From Flavobacterium luteum (lineage in GTDB: Bacteria; Bacteroidota; Bacteroidia; Flavobacteriales; Flavobacteriaceae), in the NCBI RefSeq assembly GCF_008806775.1, contig NZ_WAEM01000006.1, positions 1 through 64,000 of the forward strand: a stretch of DNA of 64,000 bases, written 5' to 3'. Position numbers and translations under genes: made by a program. Below, one piece after another: positions 18,650 through 29,600 of this stretch (the stretch's first letter is position 1; the number at the start of each line of letters is the position of its first letter). Below the pieces are notes generated by a model that made no database searches, was not told the DNA's origin, and saw only the letters and a program-made list of their open reading frames with translations.

Positions 18650-21600
18650 ATGGAAAAATTACAACTTTCTTACATTCGACTATTATTCTTTTTTATGTTG
18701 TGTATAAACAGCGCTAAAGCCACAAACTATTATATCGATTCTGTTAACGGTTTAGATACTAATAATGGAACATCAATTTTAACTCCTTGGAAAAATATTT
18801 CCAAAATAAATGCATTGACCATCACACCTGGCTCAATTGTATCTTTAAAATGTGGTAGTATTTGGAACGGACAACAATTAAAATTTCTTGGTTCAGGAAC
18901 AGCAACTGCTCCAATAATTGTAGATCAATACAGTACAGGGGCAAAACCAATTATTAATGGCGATGGATTAGCTACAACTGATCAAGGGGTAGTTTATTTA
19001 TACAATCAGGATTATATAGAAATCAATAACCTAGAGATTACAAATTATCCTAGTTCATCTTCCATTACAAATCCAGATAGTATCTTTTTTGTTGGATTGT
19101 ATGCAACAACTGGAACAAATCTGAATCCATTAGGGGCAGACAGACGTGGAGTTATGGTTGCCTTAAAAGATAAAGGGGTATCCAATCATATCTATTTAAA
19201 AAATTTAAATGTTCATCATGTTAAAGGGCAATTAGGAAATGGAAATACCGCTGTCAACGGTGCTATTCCTAAAAGAACTGGAGGAATCTATTTTGCAGTT
19301 TTGAATGAAAGTGCAACAAGCAACTCAAGATTTAATGATGTATTAATTGATGGATGTAATGTCAACTATTGTGAAAATATAGGAATTGCCTTTGATAATG
19401 AAGACAATGTATACTATCCAGGTGCTGATGAATATAATACTTGGTATGCCAGAAGATACTCAAACATTAAAGTAAGTAATAACATTATTCATCACATTGG
19501 TAAGAATGCCATGATAATAAGATGTACTGATGAAACTGGGTTGATCGAGAGAAATGTTTGTTATGAAACAGCCTTAGGAACAACTGGAAATACTATTTTT
19601 TCCGCTAGAGCAAAAGGTACGGTTTTTCAATACAATGAAGGATATTTTAATAGGGCTACCACTCAAACAGTAGATCCAGGAACTATTGATGGTAGTTTAT
19701 ATGATCCTGATTATGGTAGCGTTGGAATTATTTTTCAATACAGTTATAGCCATGATAATTCAGAAGGATTGTATTGGGGTTGTAATACTAGGGGATCAGC
19801 TAATAATACAACAGGAATTCCTGACCCTGAAGATGTAGGTTGTACTTTACGATACAACATTAGCCAAAACGACATGGGTGATCTTATCTTCTTCAATTAT
19901 CCTTCAGCGGGTAATGAGATTTATAATAATGTATTTTATCTTAAATCAGGAATGAAGGCAAGTATTATTCATGAAAGCAGTAGTAAAAATCATACGTACA
20001 ATTTTTATAATAATATTATTTATAACTTGAGTTCTAGTACAGGGTATAATTTCGGTTCCGGAACAGGTATTCAGACTAGAACAATTGAAAATAATCTATT
20101 TTATGGTAATCATCCTTCAACAGAGCCAGCAGATATAAATAAGTTAATATCAGATCCAAAGTTTATTGCCCCTGGCATGGGAGGTATTGGATTAAATACT
20201 CTTGACGGATATAAATTATTATCCGATTCACCAGCTAAATCAAATGGAAAAATAGCTCCTAACACTATTAAGTTTGACTTTTTTAATAATGTAATTAATA
20301 CCTCAAAACCATTAAATAGAGGTGTTTTTGAAGGGATTAATGCTACTGCTGCTCCAATTGTAAGCAATCAAATTTTTTGTGGCACACTTATACCAACTGT
20401 TGGAAATTTAGTAGCTATAGGTACAGCTATTCAATGGTATGCAGATGCTACCGGAGGAATGGTATTGGCATCGTCGACAGTATTGTCAACAAAAACGTAT
20501 TATGCTACCCAAACCGTTAACGGAATAGAAAGTGAGAGAATTGCATCTATTGTTACGGTAAATTCAACTTCAGTTCCTACCGCAAGTGCACAGGTATTTA
20601 ACTCCTCTTCGAATCCTTTGGTAGCTGATTTAGTAGCAACAGGGATAGCATTGAAATGGTATTCAATAACAATTGGTGATAGCGCATTAGCCTCGACTAC
20701 TGCTTTAACTTCAGGAACGTATTATGTATCGCAAACATTAAATGCTTGTGAAAGTTCTAAAGTATCCGTACAAGTAACAGTGAACACACTTTCTACTCCT
20801 TTACCAGTTGCAAATGCTCAAACCTTTTGCAATGCAGCGACAGTTGCAAATTTAGTTGCTACAGGAACAGCCATTCAATGGTATGCTGATGCAATTGGTG
20901 GAACGGCATTGATAGCAACTACGGCATTGTCAACTAAAACATATTATGCGACTCAAACAGTAAATGGCATCGAGAGTGAGAGACTACCTCTTTTGGTTAC
21001 TATTAACCAGCCTATAGCAGGATTCATATCGGCATCCTCTTCATTAGTTTGCTCAGGAACTGGATTGAACTTAACATTGAATAATTTTAATGGAACAATT
21101 TCATGGCAGAAATCGACTAATTGGACTGCTGCAACACCAACATGGAGTACAATAACGGGCCAAATTTCAAAGACTTTATCAACTGGAAGTTTAACTTCAT
21201 CCACTGCTTTTAGAACAATTCTTTCTATAGGTACATGCAATTCAGTTTCCTCTAATTATATTGTGAATGTAAGTAAAGCAGCTAAAGTTACTTCTATTTC
21301 AGGTGGCAACTCATCTTCTACAGCAGCTTGTATTGGAACTAAAGTGACTCTTAAATTAGCATCAGGTTATGTTGGAACCATACAATGGATGTCAGCAACA
21401 TCTTCTAAAGGAACTTATACGGCGATAGCTGGAGCAAATTCAAGTACCTATGATTATTATCCACAAACAACAGCTACCATGTATTTTAAAGTGAGAATGA
21501 CAAGTACGCCATGTTCAGCAACTGCTACATCATCATCCGGAATTGCTGTGTTTGCAAAAAATTGTCAATCAGTAGCACGATTAAAAAGGGAGTCAGTTGA

Positions 21601-21859
21601 ACTTGTTGAACAATCCTTTAGTGTATTAACTTTTCCAAATCCTTTTAGTTCAACATTCAAATTAAAACTAACAACCTCAAGTGCTGAACCGGTATTAATA
21701 AAAACGTATGATATGATTGGAAAACTAATAGAAGTTTTAAAAGTGAATTCTTCGGATGTAGAATATCAAGAACTTGGTTACAATTATTCTTATGGGGTTT
21801 TCAATATAGTAATAAGTCAAGGTAAAAATATGAAATCGATTAGAGTTATAAAAAAATAA
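18650..21859 (+). CDS. T9SS type A secreted protein with right-handed beta-helix and Ig-like repeats
   Basis: 1069 aa. Signal peptide at residues 1-25 (LLFFFMLCINSAKA). Residues ~26-560 resemble a parallel beta-helix of the pectate-lyase/polysaccharide-lyase kind: NYYIDSVNGLDTNNGTSILT opening, DYIEINNLEITNYP, many Asn-rich turns (NNIIHHIGKNAMIIRC, EIYNNVFYLKSG, TYNFYNNIIYNL). Residues ~575-790 hold three Ig-like repeats, two almost identical (AIQWYADATGGMVLASSTVL and AIQWYADAIGGTALIATTAL, each ending with TKTYYATQTVNGIESER). Further Ig-like parts follow, and a type A sorting domain at ~990-1069 (LTFPNPFSSTFKLKL, KTYDMIGKLIEVL). It may bind or cut polysaccharide; catalytic residues cannot be assigned by eye. 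A terminator follows. Confidence 0.8.
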   Translation: MEKLQLSYIRLLFFFMLCINSAKATNYYIDSVNGLDTNNGTSILTPWKNISKINALTITPGSIVSLKCGSIWNGQQLKFLGSGTATAPIIVDQYSTGAKPIINGDGLATTDQGVVYLYNQDYIEINNLEITNYPSSSSITNPDSIFFVGLYATTGTNLNPLGADRRGVMVALKDKGVSNHIYLKNLNVHHVKGQLGNGNTAVNGAIPKRTGGIYFAVLNESATSNSRFNDVLIDGCNVNYCENIGIAFDNEDNVYYPGADEYNTWYARRYSNIKVSNNIIHHIGKNAMIIRCTDETGLIERNVCYETALGTTGNTIFSARAKGTVFQYNEGYFNRATTQTVDPGTIDGSLYDPDYGSVGIIFQYSYSHDNSEGLYWGCNTRGSANNTTGIPDPEDVGCTLRYNISQNDMGDLIFFNYPSAGNEIYNNVFYLKSGMKASIIHESSSKNHTYNFYNNIIYNLSSSTGYNFGSGTGIQTRTIENNLFYGNHPSTEPADINKLISDPKFIAPGMGGIGLNTLDGYKLLSDSPAKSNGKIAPNTIKFDFFNNVINTSKPLNRGVFEGINATAAPIVSNQIFCGTLIPTVGNLVAIGTAIQWYADATGGMVLASSTVLSTKTYYATQTVNGIESERIASIVTVNSTSVPTASAQVFNSSSNPLVADLVATGIALKWYSITIGDSALASTTALTSGTYYVSQTLNACESSKVSVQVTVNTLSTPLPVANAQTFCNAATVANLVATGTAIQWYADAIGGTALIATTALSTKTYYATQTVNGIESERLPLLVTINQPIAGFISASSSLVCSGTGLNLTLNNFNGTISWQKSTNWTAATPTWSTITGQISKTLSTGSLTSSTAFRTILSIGTCNSVSSNYIVNVSKAAKVTSISGGNSSSTAACIGTKVTLKLASGYVGTIQWMSATSSKGTYTAIAGANSSTYDYYPQTTATMYFKVRMTSTPCSATATSSSGIAVFAKNCQSVARLKRESVELVEQSFSVLTFPNPFSSTFKLKLTTSSAEPVLIKTYDMIGKLIEVLKVNSSDVEYQELGYNYSYGVFNIVISQGKNMKSIRVIKK

Positions 21860-21879
21860 AAAATCCTAACTGCAATAAG

Positions 21880-21912
21880 AAAAACGTCTTCATAATTAGG
21901 ACGTTTTTTTTA
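21880..21912 (+). terminator. rho-independent terminator of the beta-helix gene
   Basis: Stem AAAACGTC / GACGTTTT with an 11-base loop and a long T-run, 21 bases after the stop. Confidence 0.85.
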
Positions 21913-22056
21913 TTAAATACCTCGGGTTATAGCCCACAAGGATTAACAAAGTTATATACAAATTCCACACAAGTAAGTTAACGAACAGACGAAGTACCTA
22001 CACAAACAAAAAATCTGTACGGGACCAAGGGACGAACTGAGAAGCAAATCTCACGC

Positions 22057-22082
22057 AAAAAAAAATCGAAGCTGCCCTTCGA
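22057..22082 (-). terminator. second minus-strand hairpin with U-run
   Basis: On the minus strand TCGAAG-GGCAG-CTTCGA is followed by nine T. It lies ~40 bases beyond the main terminator of the 2507-aa gene. It could be a back-up terminator or the 3' end of a small RNA read from the region 22083-22120. Confidence 0.55.
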
Positions 22083-22120
22083 GGAATTAAACTTAATGAG
22101 ATTAAATTTCATATCATAAC

Positions 22121-22152
22121 AAAAAAGCCGTCCCAATAAGTGGGACGGCTTC
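22121..22152 (-). terminator. rho-independent terminator of the 2507-aa T9SS gene
   Basis: Perfect stem GCCGTCCCA / TGGGACGGC with a 5-base loop, followed by T residues on the minus strand. It resembles the terminator of the paralogous giant gene at 11688. Confidence 0.9.
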
Positions 22153-22173
22153 CTTTATTTAAAATTTTAAGTC

Positions 22174-23645
22174 TTATCTTTTAGTCATTCGTAATGATTT
22201 TACTTTTTGTCCTTGAGATACAATTACATTGTAAATACCTGTTGGATAATTACGTCCTATTTCTAGAACACTCAATTCAGATACGGTAGCCTTACGAACT
22301 TCAAGTTGACGTCCAATCATATCATATACTTTCATTTCTACAAGAGCGTCGCTTGAACTCTCGATGTCTAAACTAAAGTGCGAGACAAATGGATTAGGGA
22401 ACGCTTTTACGTTGAATATGTTATCAACTTGAGTTACATTCATTCTTGCAATAGGCGTTGTAATCGTACAAATGTCACCACCGTATGATTCTTGCCACTG
22501 TCCACTAACAGAGTATCTAACGGCAACATCTACTAAATAGGTAGTACCAGCGACATAACCTCCCGGCAATTCCGCAGCTGTTAATACTGTCATGTTACCT
22601 GAAGTTTTTTCAACTACTCTACTGATTAATGGATTGGATTGTAATCGTACTCTAAAGCGATATCCATCGGCTAAGAAAATTGATGCAGCATTAAGTCTTG
22701 GTGTAAGACTTGTAACTGTTTTGTTACATTGCGTAGTAACTAACTTAGAAAAAGGAAGTACAGGAGTTGTTACTGTACAAGCTGCTCCCCAAGGGGTTAG
22801 TGGAATATCTTTATTTACACCAGTAAAAGTTCTCACTCTAATACTATAAGATGTACTATATTGAACTCCTCCGATTAATCCTGTCATTGGATTAAAATAA
22901 TAATTTGTACTAGTAGTGAAACGTGTACCAGAACCATCGGTTACTTCAAACTCATATAGAGTAGCTGTTACAACAGGACTTGCTTCAATAAATGTATTTA
23001 TAGCAGCCAGTGTTTTCCCACATTGAAAAGGTCTAACGGTTGTTGATGCTGCAGGTGTTGGTGGTGCAAGTGGTGCTTTAACAATACAGGCACTTCCATA
23101 AGAATACTCCGTTGCACCTATAAAAACCTTAACCCGAATGCTATACTCTTTACCATAAGCTAAACCTCCTCCTAAAACTGAAGTTGGATTGAAATAGTAG
23201 TTTGGCCAAGTAAATTGAATTACCGTAAATGGTGCTGTGGTCAATGTAATCTCGAAACTATATTGTGTTGCACCTGCAACTGGACTCGCTTGAATGATGG
23301 TATCTGTTATAGGAAGGTATTGCCCACACTGTGTCGGTCTAATTTGTGTACATATACCTGCGGTTACCGTTGCAGTTCCAGCTTGTGCCTGAGAACAACC
23401 CGAATTTAAATCTTTTACACTAATCAAAATATAATTAACCGCTCCCACTAAAGCAATCGGGGCAAGCACTAAAGTAGCAGTACTACTACCTGATGTAGAG
23501 GTTATGATTGCAGGCGTACCGCTTACTCCTATTTTATAAGTAAACTCATATTGTACAACTCCTGAACCATTAGCTCCTGTAAAAGTAATAGATGGAGTAG
23601 TATTTAGACATGTGGTTACTGTACCTGATATGGTAGCCGTTGGTA
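22174..23645 (-). repeat. shared C-terminal cassette, copy 2 (with 11739-13228)
   Basis: Same module order as copy 1, with runs of exact DNA identity longer than 30 bases around the sorting domain. This fits recent duplication or gene conversion between genes 9 kb apart in the same orientation. Confidence 0.8.
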
Positions 23646-26600
23646 ATGGATTAACTGTCACCACAGCTGAACCACTATTGCCAATTCCTATAAAACCTGC
23701 TGCATCAGTAACTGATACTAAAGTATATGTAGTATTACCAGTTGGAGATACAGTAATCGCCGCATCACTAACATATCCATTCACAGTAATGTTTGAAGTA
23801 CCATCGTTATAGACAACTGTATACGGAGATGTTCCGCCGGTAATAGCAATACTTATATCTGCTGAAGTACCATTACATATAGCAGTAGTACCCGATAGAA
23901 TAGAGGATGTTGGAATATCTTCTAAAGGAGCATCAGTGGTACTAATAACTAAAGGGGTTGTACCACTTGTAGGACTTGCAGTATTAACTGTTGATGGCCA
24001 AGCACCATTTGCATCTGTCGCAGTAAGACCAATAGCGCTTCCTGTTGTAAAGGAGTATTCTTGTATGTTTCGTACTCCAGTAGCCAATGTATTTGGAATT
24101 AAAGTTCCCCAGGCTCCAGCAACAGCATTTACACTTGATGTGTAAAAGGAAGCATAACCAGAGGAAGTACTTCCGTCACTTTCTATATACGTTCCACTTA
24201 CGGGTCTTCCTGTTCCAGCTGTATTGTCATAAAGCATTACGAAGTTTTTAGGAGAGCCATAACTTGTTCCCCTTATACCAGTAGCATCTGAAGCAGTAGT
24301 TCCTAAATTAATAGCCTTAACGCCACTTGTTGTAGTAAGTCTTGTTGCTACAGTTGTACCAGTAGAACCATTATTTAACATAATTCTCATGTTAACGGTA
24401 TTTCCAGCATCGAATCTAGCATTTGATGTTGGTTCCGTAATAAACCAACCCGTATACGAACCTGCAGCATCAGTTGTAAAAGTACTATAATTACCAGCAG
24501 TTGCTAATGTTGGACCACTAGATAAAGAAAAACCACCCGAATTAGCAAAAATAACGTTACCTGCACCATTAGTAGTTGCAGCATCACTATTGATTACCAC
24601 TTGATTGAAATAGCGGTAGGTAGAACTTGGTAGTAAATTATATAAGGTAGCTCTATAAGCATAAGGAAGTCTAGAACTAGAACCTTGAATGTATTGTGGC
24701 AATAAAACTTCAGTAAGAGCAGGTAAAGCAACAGGTGTTGCAGTAGCATCTGTTGTCCCTACTGACCATAAAGTACCATTTCGTGTAAATATTTTGAAGA
24801 AATATTGCGTACCATTAGTTAATCCACTAACTAATTGTGGAGAAGTAGTCCCTTTATACACTACAAATCCGTTTCCTAAACCAGTACCTGAACCATAAGT
24901 AAGGCTTGCCGTATACCCACTACCATCACTAGTTGGTGAAGCTGTGTTCGCTGCTGGAGCAGCCACAATCATGATTTCATCATAACAGGTAGTTGGTAAA
25001 GTAAATGCAACACTTACTTGTTGACTAACACCTGTTGCAGTAGCGGTGAAACCCGTTACATTTACAGGAGTTACTAGAGCAATAGTTTGCGTAGCTGTTG
25101 CCGTTCCGCTTCCTGTTGGAGTTCCTAGAGCAAAGGTTAAATCAGTAGCTGCAATGGCATCCACGCTTATCGTATTTCCTGAAGTAGTAGAACAAGGTAA
25201 ATCGGTAGTTAAATAAAAATAACCTGTTGTTCCTGAGGGAATAGTTTGTGTTAAACCAGTAAATGAATGTATACCTGAACCTAAAGAAGTAGTTTTACTA
25301 ACTAACGTTGTAGAAGTTCCAATCGCAAATGTTGGATTTGTAGAATACCATAACTTAAAGTTGGTTACATCTGCTGGAACATAAGTACCCGTTGTAGTAA
25401 AGGATATCGCATTTAATGTAGTTGAAGTAGCACTAACAGCAACATCGGCTCTATATAGTACATTATTGGTAGTACCATCATTGATATTAGCTACAGCAAT
25501 AGTAGAACTTGATACTGCAATGGTTGGTATTACTGTACCAAAAGTAACCACTCCACCTTCAGAAATACTATTAGTAGTGATAGATGCATTGCTTGCAAAA
25601 GTAAAATTAGCATTTACTAGTGCAGGAACGACGATAGTATTTCCAGTAGTAGTAGTACCAGTAAAACCAAAATCTGCCGCTATCCAGAAATAACGATCTC
25701 CAACAGCACAGGCTTGAGCCAAACTACTAAAGGTAACGGTATCTCCATTAGCAATTGTTGCAGCTGCAACAGTACTTAAAGCAGTACCTCCTGGAAAAGA
25801 CGATGATGTTGATGTATACAATTTAAAATTTGCCACATTACCAGCAACAAATGTTCCTCCTATTGTAAAAGAAATAGAATTTAAAGTGGTAGCATAGGTA
25901 GAAGTATTCACTCTAAAATTAGAGATAATATTATCATTTGTATTCAGATTCTCAGTGCTTGCAGAAGTTTGAGCAATACCAGCATGGTTAAGCACTACAG
26001 AAGAACAGTTTAATCCTGCATCAGCAGTTGCAATTACAATTGCTGTACTACCTCCAGTTGGACTTACTGTATTTATAGGACCAGTAGGCCAAGAACCATC
26101 TGCATCAGTAGCAGAACAAATGACAGAACCAGTTGTAAATGAACGCGTTTCAATTCTTCTTAAACCATTTGGTAATGCATTTGGAATAACAGCACCCCAA
26201 GCACCAGCAACTCCATTTACAGCTGATGTGATAAAAGTAGCAAAATTAGCTACACTTGCATTTCCATCATCTTCTATAAAAGTGGCAGATAAGGGTCTAC
26301 CTGAACCAGCAGTATTATCATACAAACAAACAAAATCTTTAGCATTAGCAGAAGAAGTTCCTCTAATAGCCGTTGCGTTTGTTCCTCCAGCCGTAGTCGA
26401 CATCGTAAGAACAGTTGAAGAACTAGTTGTAGTTGCAATTCTATCTACAAAAGTACCATTGTTACCATCATTCAAACGTATTCTAAAAAATACTTGAGCA
26501 CCAGCGTTAAATCTAGCATTAGTAGTGGGCTCCGTAATAAACCATCCCGTATAATTTCCTGAAGTATCTGCTATAAATGTTCCATAAGTACTTGCAGTGT

Positions 26601-29600
26601 TTAATGTTGGAGCACCTGTTTCTACAAAATTAGCGGACTGCGTAGCACCAGTAAAAATAATATTTCCAGCACCAGCAGTAGTAGCACTATCAGTAGAGGA
26701 TATAGCTTGATTATTGTAGCGGTATGTAGCATTTGCAGTTAAACCAGAAAGGGTCACACAATAAGCACTTGGAACTCTAGCATTAGTACCACCACTATGC
26801 ATATATTGTGGTATTACTACTTCAGTTAATGCAGTACTAGTATAAGCGCTAGCTGAAACTTCAGTTCCTGCTGACCAAGTAGTATTATATCTTGTAAATA
26901 TTTTTATAAAATAGTTAGTTCCGTTGGTGAAACCAGTTAAGGTTTGAGGAGCCGTAGTCCCTTTATACATGACATAACCGTTTCCAAAAGCAGTACCAGA
27001 AGTATAAGCAAGACTAGGAGTGTTATACAAACTTCCATCTCCAGTTGGAGTTCCACCTGTATTCGCAATAGGTGAAGCAACGACCATAATCTCATTATAA
27101 CAACCTGATGGAGCAGTCCATACGGCATTAATTTGACCTGCAGTACCATTACCAACAGAGGTGTTAGTAGCAACATTAGACGGAGTTGTTGTTGCAGCAA
27201 TTATAGTTTGTGATCCACCAGCTGTAAAGCCGCTTCCTGTTGCGCTTCCTAAGGTGAAAGTAAAGTCTCCAGTTGCAGTAGCACTTACATTTATAGTGTT
27301 AGTTATAGTTGCAAAACAAGAAACATCAGCAGTAAGAAACAAATATCCTGAACCTATTGCTATAATTTGTGACAAGGATGAAAAGGTTTGCGCACCTGCT
27401 CCTAAACCTGTTGTTTTAGTACCTATTGCTGTAGCCGTTCCTGTAGAAAAGGTTGCACTAGTAGAATACCATAATTTTAAATTACTAAGGTCACTAGCAC
27501 TATACGTACCAGCCGTTGTAAAAGAAGCACTGGTTAATGTAGCATTTACAGCACCTACAGTAAAGTCGGCACGATACAACACATTGTTTGTCGTATTTTG
27601 GCTGCTATTTGCGGCAGCAATAGTTCCATTTGCTAGAGCAATAGTTGGAGGTACCACTGAAATGGTTTGACTGTTACTAGCAGCAACAGGATTTGTTCCT
27701 GTTTTTGTTCCAATAGCAAAAGTGATATTTGAAAAAGCTGTTGAAGCCAAACTAATCGTATTGGTTAATGTGGCTGCTGCATCTATAGTTGCGGTAACTA
27801 AAATATAACCAGTTGTTCCTGAATAAATAGATTGAGTTAAACCACTCACACCCACAGAAGCTCCAGTACCACCCACAGAAGTTTGAGTTGCTCCCAATTG
27901 AGTCGCTCCAGTTAAGGAGTTGGAGGTGTTATACCAAAATTTGATATTGGTTAAATCAGTTGCACCATAAGTACCAGCAGTATTTACTGTTATGGCATTT
28001 AAAGTTGCTGTAGATATTGTAACAGCGCAAGCAAATCCACCAATGATATTGTCAGCCGTTCCTTGATTTACCGTTGAAGCCGCAGGATGTGCCGAGCTTA
28101 TAGCCATACTAGGATTACTAGCAGGAGCAAAAGCCACCCCTTTGATAGTCGATCCAGTTGGTGCTGTATATAAAGTAGTTGGACCAGTAATTGCAATAGT
28201 TGCATTCCAAGCAGCAGTATCAACCAATTTATTTATTTTATTTGCAGACGTAGCACCTGTTCCAGTTGTCATGTAGATATCGGCACCAGAACCATTGCTT
28301 TTAGCAGTTAATCCAAAACCACCAATAGTAGTTAAGTAAGTTCCCTTTGCAGTCCAAGTTCCAGAGATTAAGGCATATTTATAGATTGTCCCTACAGTTC
28401 CACTGGAAGCTTCAAGAACATATAAGACATCATACGTGCTACCATTTGAACCTGACGAGATAAACGAAAAATCCTGCATGTTTGCAGTTCCATTTGGAAG
28501 ACCAGTAAGAGCAGTGTAAGTACCACCCGTTGCAGCAGAAATTATTCCAACTGCAGGAGTAGTTGTTAAAGAAGTTAATGCATACATGACGCCACCAAAA
28601 GCCTTAACAGCTCTCATATTTCCTGTTGGGCTGGCTGCAGAGGTAGTATTTGAATAAAATCCTCCTTGATCACCAATATACCATGTAGTGTTATTTAAAC
28701 TAGATGCTCCACGGACTTGATTAGTACCAGTTCCTGTATAGGTAGTTGCTCTACTAAATGCACCATCAGGAGCATAAGTAAAAACAGCTTTTGATTGAAC
28801 TGTATTTATATTTACGCTAGTTATACTGCTATTAGGAGCAGCAATAGCAAGTAAAGTACCATCATCAGTATTTGCCAAATAAGCCGTTGAAGTCGCACTT
28901 CCCGAAATTCTCACAGCATTAGTACCCGTTAGCGATCCTACATTATATAGAGTAGGAGTTTGACTAGCAGTTGTAGTATTTAATTCTACAATCGTAGCAG
29001 ATGAATTATTACTACTGTTACTAGTAGCAATAAGTCCTACTATATTACCCGTTGTAAACGAAGTATTAGTGGCAGGTGCAACAGTTAATGTTCCACTAGT
29101 GGTAACACTACCTGATTTTGATCCTGCGGCGAAAGTAAAAGCTGTATTTGAAATAGCAGACATTACTACTGTTTTTCCTAAAGTAGCTCCTGAAGCAACA
29201 TCAGCAGTAATCCAGAAATAATGAGTTGCTACCGTTAGCGAATAAGTTAAGCTATTAAAAGTTAAAGTTTCACCAGCACCTGTAGCCGTTGGAGTTAATG
29301 TTTTTAACAGGGTTGCTGAAGCAAAATCAGTTGATGTACCTCCATATAATTTGAAATTAGAGATATCTGACGTTGTATAAGTACCAGTTGTTACATCTAC
29401 AATTTGAGTTAGTGATCCAGCACTGACCGTTTGCACAATTTGAAATTGAGAGACAATCTGGGTAGTTCCCTTCGCCAAACCACCAATATTAATTTGGGCG
29501 GCCGAAGCTATTGCACTCGTTTGAGAATGCCCTACAGTTCCTAATACCAAAAAAAACATTGGTAAAAGAAAACTTCTAATTTTTTCTAAAAACAGCTTGG

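Noticed and set aside
27161..27670. 169-codon plus-strand frame inside the 2507-aa gene
   Set aside because: Antisense shadow of low-complexity Thr/Ser/Gly-rich coding sequence; no homology or promoter seen.
12000..29600. Possible CRISPR or tandem DNA repeats in the giant genes
   Set aside because: Repetition is at protein-module level with diverged DNA and no regular spacer-repeat pattern.
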